Shown: positions 1 to 8,780, counted from the first letter of the stretch. The stretch: DNA of 64,000 nt from Brevibacillus_D fluminis_A (GCF_052072235.1 NZ_CM125436.1:5760001-5824000), one strand, 5' to 3'. A program made the numbers and translations. The notes: generated by a model not told the origin, from the sequence alone.

Positions 1-1199
1 TCTACCGTTTCTTCTACTCCGGTTGCATGCAGCTTTTCGATTGGAATGTACGGGCCATCGTAGCCGCACAGCGTTTTGAGCACGTCGAGGAAGCTGTCTA
101 CGATCACGGTTTGCCTCATTTTATAATTTGCGGGCAACCCGACGACGGTTACAACCAGCCCTTCTTCGATCTCGACATTCGTCAGCGGACCGGTCGGCGT
201 CATGTAACAAATCAGGTCAGGTGCCATCGCCCAAATATTTGATGGTGTATTCACATACGCAAACAAGCTTTCGTTTTGATAGTTGATGACGAGCACATCG
301 CCCGATTGGTTCTGCACCTTGACATAACCGACATCGAAACCGCCTTGCCCGGACGGCTTTTTAACCTCGATGACCCGGCCTGTCCCAAATGTGTAAGAAG
401 GCATACCGATTGAGCGCAGGAAAGCAAGCACTTTCGGCAAAGGGTCCTGGTGGCTATCGACCGCTTGGCTGATGATTCCACCGACGTAATGTGCGAGCGT
501 CAGCGTATTGGCAATCGTTGCGCCTGACAGCTGGCTTCCGTTGAGCGGGTACGTCGCCAAACCGCCCATCTCACCGAAGTTGGATGCTTGTACGATCGAC
601 CGTGCCAATGTTTCCATATTGGTTGCCGCACTGCTTCCTTTGATAGAAGACGTGTCGATTTCCAAAATGGTTTTGATCTGCGGATTAACAGCAGAAGGTG
701 CGTTTACTAAAGCTGTAGGTGAAACGGGAATGTTCGCGGCGGTAAACGTGGTGTTTTCCAGCTCAGGCACAGCGCGGCCCGCCCCATCCACATCGGCAAC
801 CGGTATATTTTTGCGGACAGCTACGCCAATCGGCACCAAACTGTTGACCGGTCCGACTTCCATCGGCATAACGAAGGAAAAAGTCACCTGCATCGCTTTT
901 TCAAGCTCATCCAATGCCAGTTTGGTAGAACCTAAATCAGTCGCTTTTTTTAATGCGGAAGGCGATCCCAACATTGCAGTTCCTGCGCCCATTTGCTGCG
1001 GCTTCACCTGTGAAGGCGAAATGATCGAGATCGGTTTGCCTTGCTGGAGAATGTCTTCGATCAATCGTTTGCCTCCGTCGATCGAGCCTCCTCCTCCGCT
1101 CCCGAAAAACGCTGCTCCCAGTACGATCTTCCACAAGTCATCTCTCGTAACCACTTGCTCTGCCTTTGCCCATTCCTGCATGTACGTCACCCATTTCAT
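1..1199 (-). CDS. DUF917 family protein (S-methyl-thiohydantoin desulfurase/hydantoinase-like), cut by left edge
   Basis: The minus strand is open from an ATG at 1199 to the window edge, giving at least 399 codons with no stop. The translation has the family's glycine loop GSGGGG at about residues 33-38, then the stretch MEVGPVNSLVPI and the DVDGAGRAVPELENTTF block that are hallmarks of DUF917 proteins. Family members occur next to hydantoinases and act on hydantoin-like or thiohydantoin rings; the substrate here is unknown because the downstream neighbours lie outside the window. No convincing Shine-Dalgarno site precedes the ATG at 1199; the ATG at 1181 is an alternative. The opposite-strand open frame at 508-1218 is a shadow of this gene. 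Family call confident, substrate not. Confidence 0.85.
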   Translation of the reverse strand, partial: MKWVTYMQEWAKAEQVVTRDDLWKIVLGAAFFGSGGGGSIDGGKRLIEDILQQGKPISIISPSQVKPQQMGAGTAMLGSPSALKKATDLGSTKLALDELEKAMQVTFSFVMPMEVGPVNSLVPIGVAVRKNIPVADVDGAGRAVPELENTTFTAANIPVSPTALVNAPSAVNPQIKTILEIDTSSIKGSSAATNMETLARSIVQASNFGEMGGLATYPLNGSQLSGATIANTLTLAHYVGGIISQAVDSHQDPLPKVLAFLRSIGMPSYTFGTGRVIEVKKPSGQGGFDVGYVKVQNQSGDVLVINYQNESLFAYVNTPSNIWAMAPDLICYMTPTGPLTNVEIEEGLVVTVVGLPANYKMRQTVIVDSFLDVLKTLCGYDGPYIPIEKLHATGVEETV

Positions 1200-1454
1200 C
1201 GGATTTTGTATCTGCTAGTAACACACGGCTCGTCACCTACTATTTTACATGGGTTCCGACAAAAATTCTGTAATTGATTTCATAATTTTTCTATTATTAT
1301 CGAAATTTGTGTGATTCTCTCCTAATGTGTCGATTTTAGGGCAAGCTTCGAGGAGCAAAACAGCTGAAATCGGGCAATGCCAGACAGACCGATGCGAATC
1401 CGGTGGTCAACCACACAGATAAGGACCAGACCATGTAGGAATAACGCCATTCAT
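1200..1454. other. Intergenic stretch upstream of the DUF917 gene
   Basis: AT-rich sequence between the start of the DUF917 gene and the terminator of the DEAD-box helicase gene. It should hold the DUF917 promoter on the minus strand, but I could not assign boxes with good spacing. No conserved RNA motif seen. Confidence 0.5.
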
Positions 1455-1494
1455 AAAAAACCCGAGCTGTCACTCATCGGCAGCCCGGGTTTTT
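1455..1494 (-). terminator. Intrinsic terminator of the DEAD-box helicase gene
   Basis: The minus strand reads AAAAACCCGGGCTG, a loop, then CAGCTCGGGTTTTTT: a GC-rich stem with a U-run, 12 bases past the helicase stop codon. Confidence 0.85.
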
Positions 1495-1506
1495 CCGTTT
1501 GGCAGG

Positions 1507-2907
1507 CTAGCGTCCCCGTTTTGGAGATGAACTCCGACCGGGCCGGCGAGCGCTGCCTTGCATTGGTTTTTGATTAGGTTTCCCAGCAACATTTCTGCTT
1601 TGTCTGGAAGGCGGGGAAAGTTGGCCTTTTTGACGAGAACTTTTGCCGTCGCTCCCGTACGGTCTGCTGCTTGTGCGCGTTTGTCCGTTGTCTTCACCGG
1701 ACCGACCGCCGTGCCGTTGCCGCTTGTTGCCCGCCTCCGCCGATCTGCCGCTTGTGCGGGCTTTGTTATCGCCTATCTCCTGCATTCCATCCATCATTTT
1801 TCGTTTGATCGACTGCCCGATTCCCGCTTCAATCAGCTGCAAAAACATCTGGTCTTTTTGCGCCACCAGCGTGATGGCAAGCCCTTTTCCGCCTGCCCGG
1901 CCCGTGCGCCCGATGCGGTGAATGTAGCTTTCCACGTCATGCGGAATGTCGTAATTGAAAACGTGCGTAACGCCATCGACATCGAGCCCGCGGGCAGCGA
2001 CATCGGTTGCGACCAGCAGCTGGATGTCGGCATCACGGAAGCGCTGCATCACTTGCTCCCGCTTGGCCTGCGACAAATCGCCGTGCAGCTCGTCGGAATG
2101 GTACCCACGCTCCTGCAGGGCTGCGTTGAGTTTGCTCGCCCGGCGAATCGTGCGGCAAAAGATGATCGCCAAATAAGGGCGGTACATGTCAATCAAGCTG
2201 CACAAGGCGGACTGCTTGGCCCGATCCGTTGTTTCCACCACGACCTGCTTGATATCCTTCACCGTAACGGTTTTGCCCCGTACCTGAACTTCCTCTGGCG
2301 AACGCATGAACTTGGTCGCCAATTCGCGGATCGGCTCGGGCAGCGTAGCGGAAAACAGCATCGTCTGCCGCGTGGCGGGCGTCGCTTCGAGCAGTTGCTC
2401 GACTTCACCCAAAAAGCCCATGTGCAGCATTTGGTCCGCCTCGTCGAGCACCAGCATGTTCACATCGGAAAGAGTGATCGTGCCGCGTCGCAAATGATCG
2501 AGCAAGCGCCCCGGTGTCCCGATCACAACATGGACGCTGCCTTCCAACTGCCTCATTTGCTGTTCGACATCATGGCCTCCATACACCGGCAGAACATGGA
2601 TGTCCGCTACATCGGCAACCAGCTTTTTGGCCTCCGCCGTGGTTTGGAGAGCCAGCTCCCGCGTCGGCGACACAATCAGCGCTTGAATCCGCTTGCTTTG
2701 CGGATCGACCTTCTCCAGAATCGGCAAAAGAAAGGCCAATGTTTTCCCCGTCCCCGTCTGGGCTTCCGCGATGACATCGCGCCCGGCAAGAACAAGCGGA
2801 ATGGTCCGATCCTGAACCGGCGTCGGTTCGAGAATGCCATAATCGCGCAGCGTATGGACAAACTCGGTGCGAATCCCTACCTTTTGAAATTTGTTCAACG
2901 TATCCAT
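1507..2907 (-). CDS. DEAD-box ATP-dependent RNA helicase
   Basis: 466-residue cytoplasmic RNA helicase that unwinds RNA duplexes, likely in ribosome assembly, mRNA decay or cold adaptation (CshA/CshB-type role by family). All core motifs are seen: Q motif around 24-37 (EPTPVQ), motif I AQTGTGKT at 49-56, Ia PTRELALQ, DEAD at 155-158, SAT at 186-188, and motif VI HRIGRTGR at 330-337. From about residue 380 the protein turns into a basic, low-complexity Arg/Ser/Gly tail typical of RNA-binding extensions. The start ATG at 2907 has a purine-rich GAGAGG about 15 bases upstream, so spacing is poor. The nearest good promoter on this strand lies about 400 bases upstream and is followed by a terminator, so the gene may have a regulated leader. 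Family certain; exact paralogue not assigned. Confidence 0.95.
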   Translation of the reverse strand: MDTLNKFQKVGIRTEFVHTLRDYGILEPTPVQDRTIPLVLAGRDVIAEAQTGTGKTLAFLLPILEKVDPQSKRIQALIVSPTRELALQTTAEAKKLVADVADIHVLPVYGGHDVEQQMRQLEGSVHVVIGTPGRLLDHLRRGTITLSDVNMLVLDEADQMLHMGFLGEVEQLLEATPATRQTMLFSATLPEPIRELATKFMRSPEEVQVRGKTVTVKDIKQVVVETTDRAKQSALCSLIDMYRPYLAIIFCRTIRRASKLNAALQERGYHSDELHGDLSQAKREQVMQRFRDADIQLLVATDVAARGLDVDGVTHVFNYDIPHDVESYIHRIGRTGRAGGKGLAITLVAQKDQMFLQLIEAGIGQSIKRKMMDGMQEIGDNKARTSGRSAEAGNKRQRHGGRSGEDNGQTRTSSRPYGSDGKSSRQKGQLSPPSRQSRNVAGKPNQKPMQGSARRPGRSSSPKRGR

Positions 2908-3183
2908 CGTATGAAAAGCGATCCCTCTCTTTAGACGGCTTGCCGTCTCGCTTGGACGTTCCTTGAAATGATTGGCTTATTATATCACAGTTTCCGTTTT
3001 CGATTATATCCGGCATCCTTAGAAACGAGACATCGCTGCCCATACGCGGATTCCCCCATGCAGTTGATCGCCAAAAGGCAACGACCCGCCTGCCATCGGC
3101 GATGACAGTGATCATCACTCATGCACCTGGGCCGCCAGTGCTTGTATAGATCACATTCCACAGCCAACCACCTTTTTACGCAA

Positions 3184-3218
3184 CAAAAAAACGGAGGCGT
3201 CATGAACGGCTCCGTTTT
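3184..3218 (-). terminator. Intrinsic terminator in the helicase leader
   Basis: On the minus strand a 9-bp perfect stem AAAACGGAG / CTCCGTTTT with a 13-nt loop ends in seven Ts. It lies 277 bases upstream of the helicase ATG and about 100 bases downstream of the minus-strand promoter, so it would either attenuate the helicase transcript or end a short independent RNA. Confidence 0.65.
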
Positions 3219-3258
3219 ATTACATGCGAAAAAAAACGCTATAGTATTAGCATCCTGC

Positions 3259-3334
3259 TTATGGTACAATTAGAAAACGATCGCTTACAGCCCATCTAAA
3301 CAGACTGTATCTATCCAAAATAATTGTACCACAA
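3259..3334. repeat. Inverted repeat carrying facing extended -10 boxes between helicase and helD genes
   Basis: TTATGGTACAATTA at 3259-3272 and the complement of TTGTGGTACAATTA at 3321-3334: 13 of 14 bases match in opposite orientation with a 48-base gap. Each arm contains TGGTACAAT, an extended -10 element, so the left arm points toward helD and the right arm toward the helicase. Only the right arm has a clear -35 box. Confidence 0.7.
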
Positions 3335-3352
3335 TGGATGAGCTGTTGTCAA
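3323..3352 (-). promoter_or_regulatory. Strong sigma-A promoter, minus strand
   Basis: Minus-strand TTGACA (3352-3347), an 18-base spacer, and TACAAT (3328-3323) preceded by TG (extended -10). Predicted start near 3316. The -35 box lies inside the longest open frame of helD, which supports the later GTG start for that gene. Confidence 0.7.
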
Positions 3353-3381
3353 ACCCTTTGATTACGAAAAGGAGTGATTCC

Positions 3382-5733
3382 GTGAGCACGGACGGACAAG
3401 AATTGCGTCAGGAACAGACGCGGCTTGATCAGGTAATGATTGAGATCGACAATCAAATCATTACGCTTCAGCAGAATGTGACCGACATAAAAACCGATAT
3501 TGTCGAAATCCGCCGGAATTTCTGGGACGATGTGACCGTCAATTTCGATGACGCACATGAAGCGGCGGAAACATACGCGAGCATGAAGCAGCAAGCGGAA
3601 GTGCTTTCAGAGCGGGAACGCACTCATCGGCACGCACAAAAGCAGCTCAAAACACTTCAGCGGCTCAAGCTCTCCCCCTATTTCGGTCGGATCGACTTGC
3701 TTGAAGATGGCGAGGTGTCGTCCGAACAGATTTACCTCGGCATCGCGTCGCTTCTCGATGACCAGGATGAGCAATTTCTTGTATACGACTGGCGTGCACC
3801 TGTCGCCAGCCTTTATTACGATTATTCGCCTGGACCGGTGGAATACGAGACGCCCGGCGGCACCATTTCCGGCAAGATGGAACTGAAACGCCAGTTTATC
3901 ATCCGAGAGGGACACATTCGCAGCATGTTCGACACTGGTGTGACAATCGGCGATGAGCTGCTGCAGGAAGTGCTGGGCAAACAATCGGATTCCCAGATGA
4001 AAAGCATCGTCGCAACCATTCAGCGCGAACAAAACCGGATCATCCGCAATGAACGAAGCCGCCTGCTCATCGTGCAGGGAGCGGCAGGCAGCGGCAAAAC
4101 ATCAGCCGCGCTCCAACGCGTCGCTTATTTGCTGTATCGTTACCGGGATACGCTGCAAGCCGAACAAATCGTCCTTTTCTCACCCAATCCGCTGTTTAAC
4201 AGCTATATCTCTACCGTGCTGCCTGAGCTGGGCGAGAAAAACATGCAGCAGACGACGTTTCATGAATATCTCGAGCATCGGCTCGGCAGTACGTTCGAGC
4301 TGGAGGACCCTTTCACCCAGCTTGAATATGTTCACACCGCCATGCACGACCCACATTACAAAACACGCGTTACTGCGATTCAATATAAAGCCTCGCTTCC
4401 GTTCATGCGGACGATCGACCGCTATCTCGAAACGCTTGGCAAAGCAAACATGCGATTTAAAGATATTCGTTTTCGTGATCGCACGCTGATTGCTGCGGAC
4501 ACGATCGCCCAACGGTTCTATTCGCTTGATCCGTCGCTTGCGATCCCGAACCGCATGAGGCTGCTTGCGGAATGGCTGCTTGGCGAATTGAAAGAAATTG
4601 CCCGCCGGGAACGCAATAAGCCATGGGTCGAAGATGAGCTTGAGCTTTTGGATAACGAAGATTTTCACCGTGTCTACAAACAGCTGCAAAAGAAAAAACG
4701 CATGTCCGGCGCAACGTTTGACGACTATGAAATGGAACGGAAGCTGCTTGCGGCCTCTGTCATCAACGAGCATTTTGCGCCGATCGGGACCGAGGTAAAG
4801 CGGCTTGGCTTCATTGACATGCCGGCTGTGTATCAGCAGTTGTTTACGCTTGCCAAGTCCGAACAATCCACTGTGGCTGTCGAGGCTGCACCTGTTCAAT
4901 GGGATGCGATCTGTTCACACACGCTAGAAAAACTGGGCAAAGCCCAGCTCGCCTATGAGGACGCGACGCCTTATTTGTATTTGAAAGAAAGAATCGAGGG
5001 CTTTCATACCAACACCTCGGTCAGACACGTATTCATCGATGAAGCGCAAGATTATTCGCCTTTTCAGTTCGCCTTTCTCAAAAAACTGTTTCCTTACGCG
5101 AAAATGACTGTTTTGGGCGATCTGAATCAAGCGATCTATGCGCATGTGCGGGCTGATGCCAGCCTCGATCAATTTTCCACGTTCTTTGGCGCCGATGAGA
5201 CAGAGACCATCATTTTGACGCGAAGCTACCGCTCTACCCGCCCGATCGTCGAGCTGACGAGAAGATTGATCGATGGAGGGGAAGCGATTGAGCCATTCAA
5301 CCGGGATGGTCAAAAGCCGACGCTGACTGTAACCGCATCGCCTGAAGAACATGCGGCCAAAATCAAAGAGCGGATTTTGGCGCTGCAAAAGTCCGGTCAT
5401 CGGACCATCGCGGTGATCGGCAAAACCGCGCAGGAAAGCCAAGCGGCATATGATCTCTTGGCACGCGAACTGCCGATCCGATTGATTGAGAAGGAAACCG
5501 TGTCCTTTGAGCCAGGTACGCTTGTCATCCCCGCTTATCTGGCGAAGGGAGTGGAATTCGATGCCGTGATCATCTATGACGCATCCGCTGCGCAATACAG
5601 CCGCGAGGAGGAGCGGAAGCTTTTTTACACCGCGTGCACGCGCGCCATGCATGAGCTGCATCTCTGCTCGCTGGGTCAAATAAGCCCGTTTCTTGAAGCG
5701 CTTCCGAGCGAATGTTACGTTCGCGAACAGTAA
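3382..5733 (+). CDS. helD: HelD-type RNA polymerase recycling helicase
   Basis: 783-residue UvrD/Rep-like SF1 protein of the HelD family, which binds RNA polymerase, uses ATP to open it, and removes stalled enzyme and nucleic acid. An N-terminal coiled coil (about residues 1-95, alternating Glu/Gln/Leu/Ile) corresponds to the arm that enters the polymerase secondary channel. Walker A GAAGSGKT is at about 233-240, DEAQD near 553-557 and a C-terminal TCTRAMHELHL motif closes the helicase core. I start at GTG 3382 because AAGGAGTG sits 7 bases upstream; an in-frame ATG at 3334 has no ribosome site and overlaps a promoter for the opposite strand. B. subtilis HelD is about 774 residues, matching this choice. 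It is monocistronic and convergent with the next gene. Confidence 0.93.
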   Translation: MSTDGQELRQEQTRLDQVMIEIDNQIITLQQNVTDIKTDIVEIRRNFWDDVTVNFDDAHEAAETYASMKQQAEVLSERERTHRHAQKQLKTLQRLKLSPYFGRIDLLEDGEVSSEQIYLGIASLLDDQDEQFLVYDWRAPVASLYYDYSPGPVEYETPGGTISGKMELKRQFIIREGHIRSMFDTGVTIGDELLQEVLGKQSDSQMKSIVATIQREQNRIIRNERSRLLIVQGAAGSGKTSAALQRVAYLLYRYRDTLQAEQIVLFSPNPLFNSYISTVLPELGEKNMQQTTFHEYLEHRLGSTFELEDPFTQLEYVHTAMHDPHYKTRVTAIQYKASLPFMRTIDRYLETLGKANMRFKDIRFRDRTLIAADTIAQRFYSLDPSLAIPNRMRLLAEWLLGELKEIARRERNKPWVEDELELLDNEDFHRVYKQLQKKKRMSGATFDDYEMERKLLAASVINEHFAPIGTEVKRLGFIDMPAVYQQLFTLAKSEQSTVAVEAAPVQWDAICSHTLEKLGKAQLAYEDATPYLYLKERIEGFHTNTSVRHVFIDEAQDYSPFQFAFLKKLFPYAKMTVLGDLNQAIYAHVRADASLDQFSTFFGADETETIILTRSYRSTRPIVELTRRLIDGGEAIEPFNRDGQKPTLTVTASPEEHAAKIKERILALQKSGHRTIAVIGKTAQESQAAYDLLARELPIRLIEKETVSFEPGTLVIPAYLAKGVEFDAVIIYDASAAQYSREEERKLFYTACTRAMHELHLCSLGQISPFLEALPSECYVREQ

Positions 5734-5737
5734 CGGC

Positions 5738-5782
5738 AAAAAGCCGCCAGAGGCAAGGATTCCTAGCCTCTGACGGCTTTTT
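5738..5782. terminator. Bidirectional terminator between helD and the Bcr exporter gene
   Basis: AAAAAGCCGCCAGAGGC at 5738-5754 pairs with GCCTCTGACGGCTTTTT at 5766-5782; A-run on one side and T-run on the other serve both convergent genes. Confidence 0.9.
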
Positions 5783-5784
5783 CG

Positions 5785-7035
5785 CTATGCTTGGGCACGA
5801 GTGGCGGCAGTTGCCTTTTTGCGATGAACCATAAGGAAGTAGCAGAGAATCGCGCCGACATCGGCGATTGCGATGACGACGCCCATCGGTACTGCCGTAT
5901 GGCTTCCGCCGATCCCTACAAGCGGAGCGACCAGTCCGCCGAAAATAAAGGAAAGCACGCCAATGAGCGCGGATGCGCTTCCCGCATTTTTACCCTGGCT
6001 TTGCATCGACAAGGCAAAGCTTGTGGTCGATACGATCCCAACGCACGAAACGACTACAAACAGCGGCGGCAAGAAGACCGCCAGGCTGGCACCGGTCAGG
6101 ATCGTAATGAGCAACGTAACACCGCCGACAGCAGCCAGCGTGAGACCGGTGACCAAGAGCTTGGTTTCGCTGATCCGGCCGGCTAACCGTCCCGTCACCT
6201 GGCCCGCAATGATGATTCCCACGCCATTGATGGCGAACATCAAGCTGAACGTCTGGGCAGATACGCCGAAATAGTCTTGCAGCACAAAGGGCGACCCGGA
6301 AATATACGCGAACATCGCGGCTGAAACAAGCCCCTGGGACAATGCATAGCCCATGAAAAGCCGGTCGCCGAGCAAGCCTTTGAACGTGCGCAGCGTATTG
6401 GTAAGACCGCCTTTGGAACGGCTGGCGGCGGGCAATGTTTCCGGCAGCCCAAACAATACGACAAAAAACATCAGCAGGCCGATCAGGCACAATACGTAAA
6501 ATACGCCCTCCCACGGGGTCACCCGCAGCAGTTGGCCCCCGGCGATCGGGGCCAGAATAGGCGCTGCCCCGTTAATCAGCATCAAGAGGGAGAAAAACTT
6601 GGTCAATTCCGATCCTGAATACATGTCGCGGACAACCGCGCGTGAAATGACGATTCCGGCCGAACCGGCAGCGCCTTGAACGAACCGCAGCAAAATCAGG
6701 CTCCAAATCGACGGTGCGAATGCGCACAGCAGCGATGCAGCGGCGTAAACGATCAGTCCGATCAACAGCGGTTTCCGGCGGCCGCGCACATCGCTGATCG
6801 GCCCCGCGAACAGCTGTCCAAGCGCCAGCCCCAGCAAGCATGCCGTCAAGCTGAACTGCACGAGCGAAGCGCTGGTGTGCAGCTCGTCGGCAATCACCGG
6901 GAAAGCTGGCAAATACATATCGAGCGAAAGCGGTCCGAATGCAGACAGCGAACCCAAAATGATCGCCATCCACAGCCTGCGGGAACGGGCTGTCGCAACG
7001 GATGCGGCCTCGATTCCATCCGCAAGATTGCTCAT
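5785..7035 (-). CDS. Bcr/CflA family drug resistance MFS transporter
   Basis: 416-residue inner-membrane proton-driven exporter with 12 predicted helices. Family signs are PLSLDMYLPAFP in helix 1 (about 35-46) and the loop 2-3 motif SDVRGRRK (81-88) of the major facilitator superfamily. Members export bicyclomycin, chloramphenicol or sulphonamides; the true substrate here cannot be read. GGGGAGG lies 7 bases before the ATG. The promoter carries a perfect 19-bp palindrome over its -10 box, so an unseen MarR/HxlR- or TetR-type repressor probably controls it; no such gene is adjacent. Confidence 0.9.
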   Translation of the reverse strand: MSNLADGIEAASVATARSRRLWMAIILGSLSAFGPLSLDMYLPAFPVIADELHTSASLVQFSLTACLLGLALGQLFAGPISDVRGRRKPLLIGLIVYAAASLLCAFAPSIWSLILLRFVQGAAGSAGIVISRAVVRDMYSGSELTKFFSLLMLINGAAPILAPIAGGQLLRVTPWEGVFYVLCLIGLLMFFVVLFGLPETLPAASRSKGGLTNTLRTFKGLLGDRLFMGYALSQGLVSAAMFAYISGSPFVLQDYFGVSAQTFSLMFAINGVGIIIAGQVTGRLAGRISETKLLVTGLTLAAVGGVTLLITILTGASLAVFLPPLFVVVSCVGIVSTTSFALSMQSQGKNAGSASALIGVLSFIFGGLVAPLVGIGGSHTAVPMGVVIAIADVGAILCYFLMVHRKKATAATRAQA

Positions 7036-7069
7036 GGTTTTTCCTCCCCTTCCTTCTCTCTATCAATGG

Positions 7070-7088
7070 TGTAACTATTTTAGTTACA
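7070..7088. promoter_or_regulatory. Perfect 19-bp palindromic operator of the Bcr exporter gene
   Basis: TGTAACTA TTT TAGTTACA, 8-bp perfect arms. It covers the predicted -10 box of the minus-strand promoter, the expected place for a repressor site. Confidence 0.75.
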
Positions 7089-7106
7089 CAAAAGTTGTTT
7101 CGTCAA
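7077..7106 (-). promoter_or_regulatory. Promoter of the Bcr exporter gene
   Basis: Minus-strand TTGACG (7106-7101), 18 bases, TAAAAT (7082-7077). The start ATG is about 40 bases downstream. Confidence 0.6.
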
Positions 7107-7151
7107 GTTTATTTTCCTGTCAAACGCTCCAACATTCGATAACGAATTCAA

Positions 7152-7180
7152 TTGACAGCATCCGGGCATCCCTGTAAAAT
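7152..7180 (+). promoter_or_regulatory. Sigma-A promoter of the 161-residue membrane protein gene
   Basis: TTGACA, exactly 17 bases, then TAAAAT; the gene starts 55 bases downstream. Confidence 0.7.
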
Positions 7181-7234
7181 CTTCTGTGATTCATTACATA
7201 TTGCTCCTATCAAAATAGAAGGAAATACGATCAA

Positions 7235-7720
7235 ATGACATTGAAACCTATCGCTGTTTGTTTTTATCTTGCGCTCGCTTACTGGCTATCTTCCGTAAAT
7301 CCCATGCTGAAAATGTTTTTCTTTCCAACCTTGGCGGCAATCGCATTCTTTTTCATGAGCCGCGTCAATCAAATGAAGGAATTGTTCACCATCAGCGCTG
7401 CTGCCATTGCCGCTTCTCTGATCGGAAGCATCTTCTTTTTCATCGATCCAGGCGTGTTTTCCTTTTTGTTTGCCAGCCTGATTACGATCTCGCTGATCCT
7501 TTATTATAAAATTACGGCTGCCCCCGTCCTTGCTGTCGCGGTCATCCCCTTCTTTGCTCACCCTACGATGATGTGGCTCTTTCCGCTCTCCCTTAGCGTA
7601 ACACTCGCTGGCTTGATCGCTGTATTGTGGATGTGCCAGAAGCTGGAGACACAGTTTGGCAAACTGCTTGCATTCAGCGCCAAAAAGAATGTTGCCAACG
7701 AAGAGCTTTCCTACGATTAG
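7235..7720 (+). CDS. Small integral membrane protein, function unknown
   Basis: 161 residues, almost entirely hydrophobic up to about residue 140, with four to five predicted helices and a short charged C-terminal tail (KKNVANEELSYD). AAGGAAA lies about 10 bases before the ATG and a consensus promoter lies just upstream, so it is a real single gene. I do not recognise a family. It shares a terminator with the convergent siderophore-binding protein gene but nothing links it to iron uptake. Confidence 0.8.
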   Translation: MTLKPIAVCFYLALAYWLSSVNPMLKMFFFPTLAAIAFFFMSRVNQMKELFTISAAAIAASLIGSIFFFIDPGVFSFLFASLITISLILYYKITAAPVLAVAVIPFFAHPTMMWLFPLSLSVTLAGLIAVLWMCQKLETQFGKLLAFSAKKNVANEELSYD

Positions 7721-7741
7721 GTCAAGCCTGACTTTTGGCGC

Positions 7742-7790
7742 AAAAACCCTTCCCATCGCACTCGCATGCATGAAAAGGGTTCTTTTTTTT
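7742..7790. terminator. Shared terminator between the membrane protein gene and yclQ
   Basis: AAAAACCCTT and AAGGGTTCTTTTTTTT form a stem around a loop of about 22 bases; A and T runs on each side suit the two convergent genes. Confidence 0.75.
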
Positions 7791-7799
7791 GCCTTTCTT

Positions 7800-8780
7800 C
7801 TATTTAATACCTGCAGAAATTTCTTTCACCATTTCCGCGACCGAGATCAGTCCGCCGCCGGACAGGTACCAATAGTTCGGATCAAGGTAGACGATGCGGC
7901 CGTTTTTCGCTGCATTTGTTTTTTTGGTCAAATCGTTTTCAATCGTTTGCTTGCCGGATGGCGCGCTCTTATCGGACTTGACTGCTGCTCCGCGATCGAT
8001 GACGAAGAGGTAATCCGGGTTTTTCTCTGCGATATATTCTGCCGTAACGCTTTGGCCATGCGTGGATGCCTCGATTTTTTCATCGGATTGCGCAAATCCG
8101 AGTACATCATGGATGATTCCAAAACGGGAGCCTGCGCCATACGCGCTGATCTTGCCTTCATTCGCGAGAACAACCAGCGCTTTTCCGCTTGCAGCGGCTT
8201 TATCGTGAACCGCTTTGATCTCGTCGTTGATTTTCGCCAGTTCCGCATCCACTTCTTTTTCTTTGCCGAAAATTTCGCCCAGCGTTTTCATGTTTGCTGC
8301 AAACGAGTCCATATACTTGGTCGTGTCTACGGCGAGGAAGATGGTTGGCGCGATTTTGTTCAACTCTTCATACTTGTCTTGTGCACGGCCGGAGATGAAA
8401 ATGACATCCGGCTTGATCTCGTTCAATTTCTCAAAATCCGGTTCAAACAATGTACCTGCATTGACATACTTGCTGTCCTTGTACTTTTCCAGGTAGCTTG
8501 GCAAGCTGCTTTGCGGGACGCTTGTTACTTCCACGCCCAGCTTATCCAGAGAGTCGAGAACACCGTAATCGAATACAACGACTTTTTGCGGGTTCTTTTT
8601 CAGTTTGGCTTCACCCAATTTATGCTTGATCGTCAATTCTTCCGGTGCTGGTGTTGCCGCCTCTTTTGGGGCTTCTGTTTGCGCTGCCGGCGCTTGTGCG
8701 CCATTGGTGCCAGAGCCGCATGCTGCCGCGATGATTGCCATAGCAACCATTACGATGAATAGGAGCATTTTTTTATTCAC
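7800..8780 (-). CDS. yclQ: Petrobactin-type siderophore-binding lipoprotein (YclQ/FatB-like)
   Basis: 326-residue surface lipoprotein that captures a ferric siderophore and passes it to the YclNO permease. Residues 1-22 form a lipoprotein signal (hydrophobic core then AAACGSG, lipid-modified Cys). The mature part has the periplasmic-binding-protein fold signs VVVFDYGVLDSLDKLGV and DVIFISGRAQDKYEELNKIAPT. The start is GTG at 8780 with GAGGTGA 7 bases upstream; the next in-frame ATG is four codons later. It is the last gene of a yclN-O-P-Q operon in the same order as B. subtilis, with a 97-base gap before it. Substrate assignment to petrobactin is by similarity and gene order only. Confidence 0.88.
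   Translation of the reverse strand: MNKKMLLFIVMVAMAIIAAACGSGTNGAQAPAAQTEAPKEAATPAPEELTIKHKLGEAKLKKNPQKVVVFDYGVLDSLDKLGVEVTSVPQSSLPSYLEKYKDSKYVNAGTLFEPDFEKLNEIKPDVIFISGRAQDKYEELNKIAPTIFLAVDTTKYMDSFAANMKTLGEIFGKEKEVDAELAKINDEIKAVHDKAAASGKALVVLANEGKISAYGAGSRFGIIHDVLGFAQSDEKIEASTHGQSVTAEYIAEKNPDYLFVIDRGAAVKSDKSAPSGKQTIENDLTKKTNAAKNGRIVYLDPNYWYLSGGGLISVAEMVKEISAGIK

Noticed and set aside
508..1218. 236-codon plus-strand frame at the left edge
   Set aside because: Antisense to the DUF917 gene, whose family motifs are clear.
2260..2272. TTCACCGTAACGG word inside the DEAD-box helicase gene, shared with repeat R2
   Set aside because: Lies in conserved coding sequence (TVTVKD) and lacks the rest of the repeat; treated as chance.
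1558..2934. 458-codon plus-strand frame opposite the DEAD-box helicase
   Set aside because: Antisense shadow of a GC-rich coding region; product has no domain signs and the helicase motifs on the other strand are complete.
2985..3269. 94-codon minus-strand frame between helicase and helD
   Set aside because: Contains the terminator hairpin and has no ribosome site; product is not protein-like.
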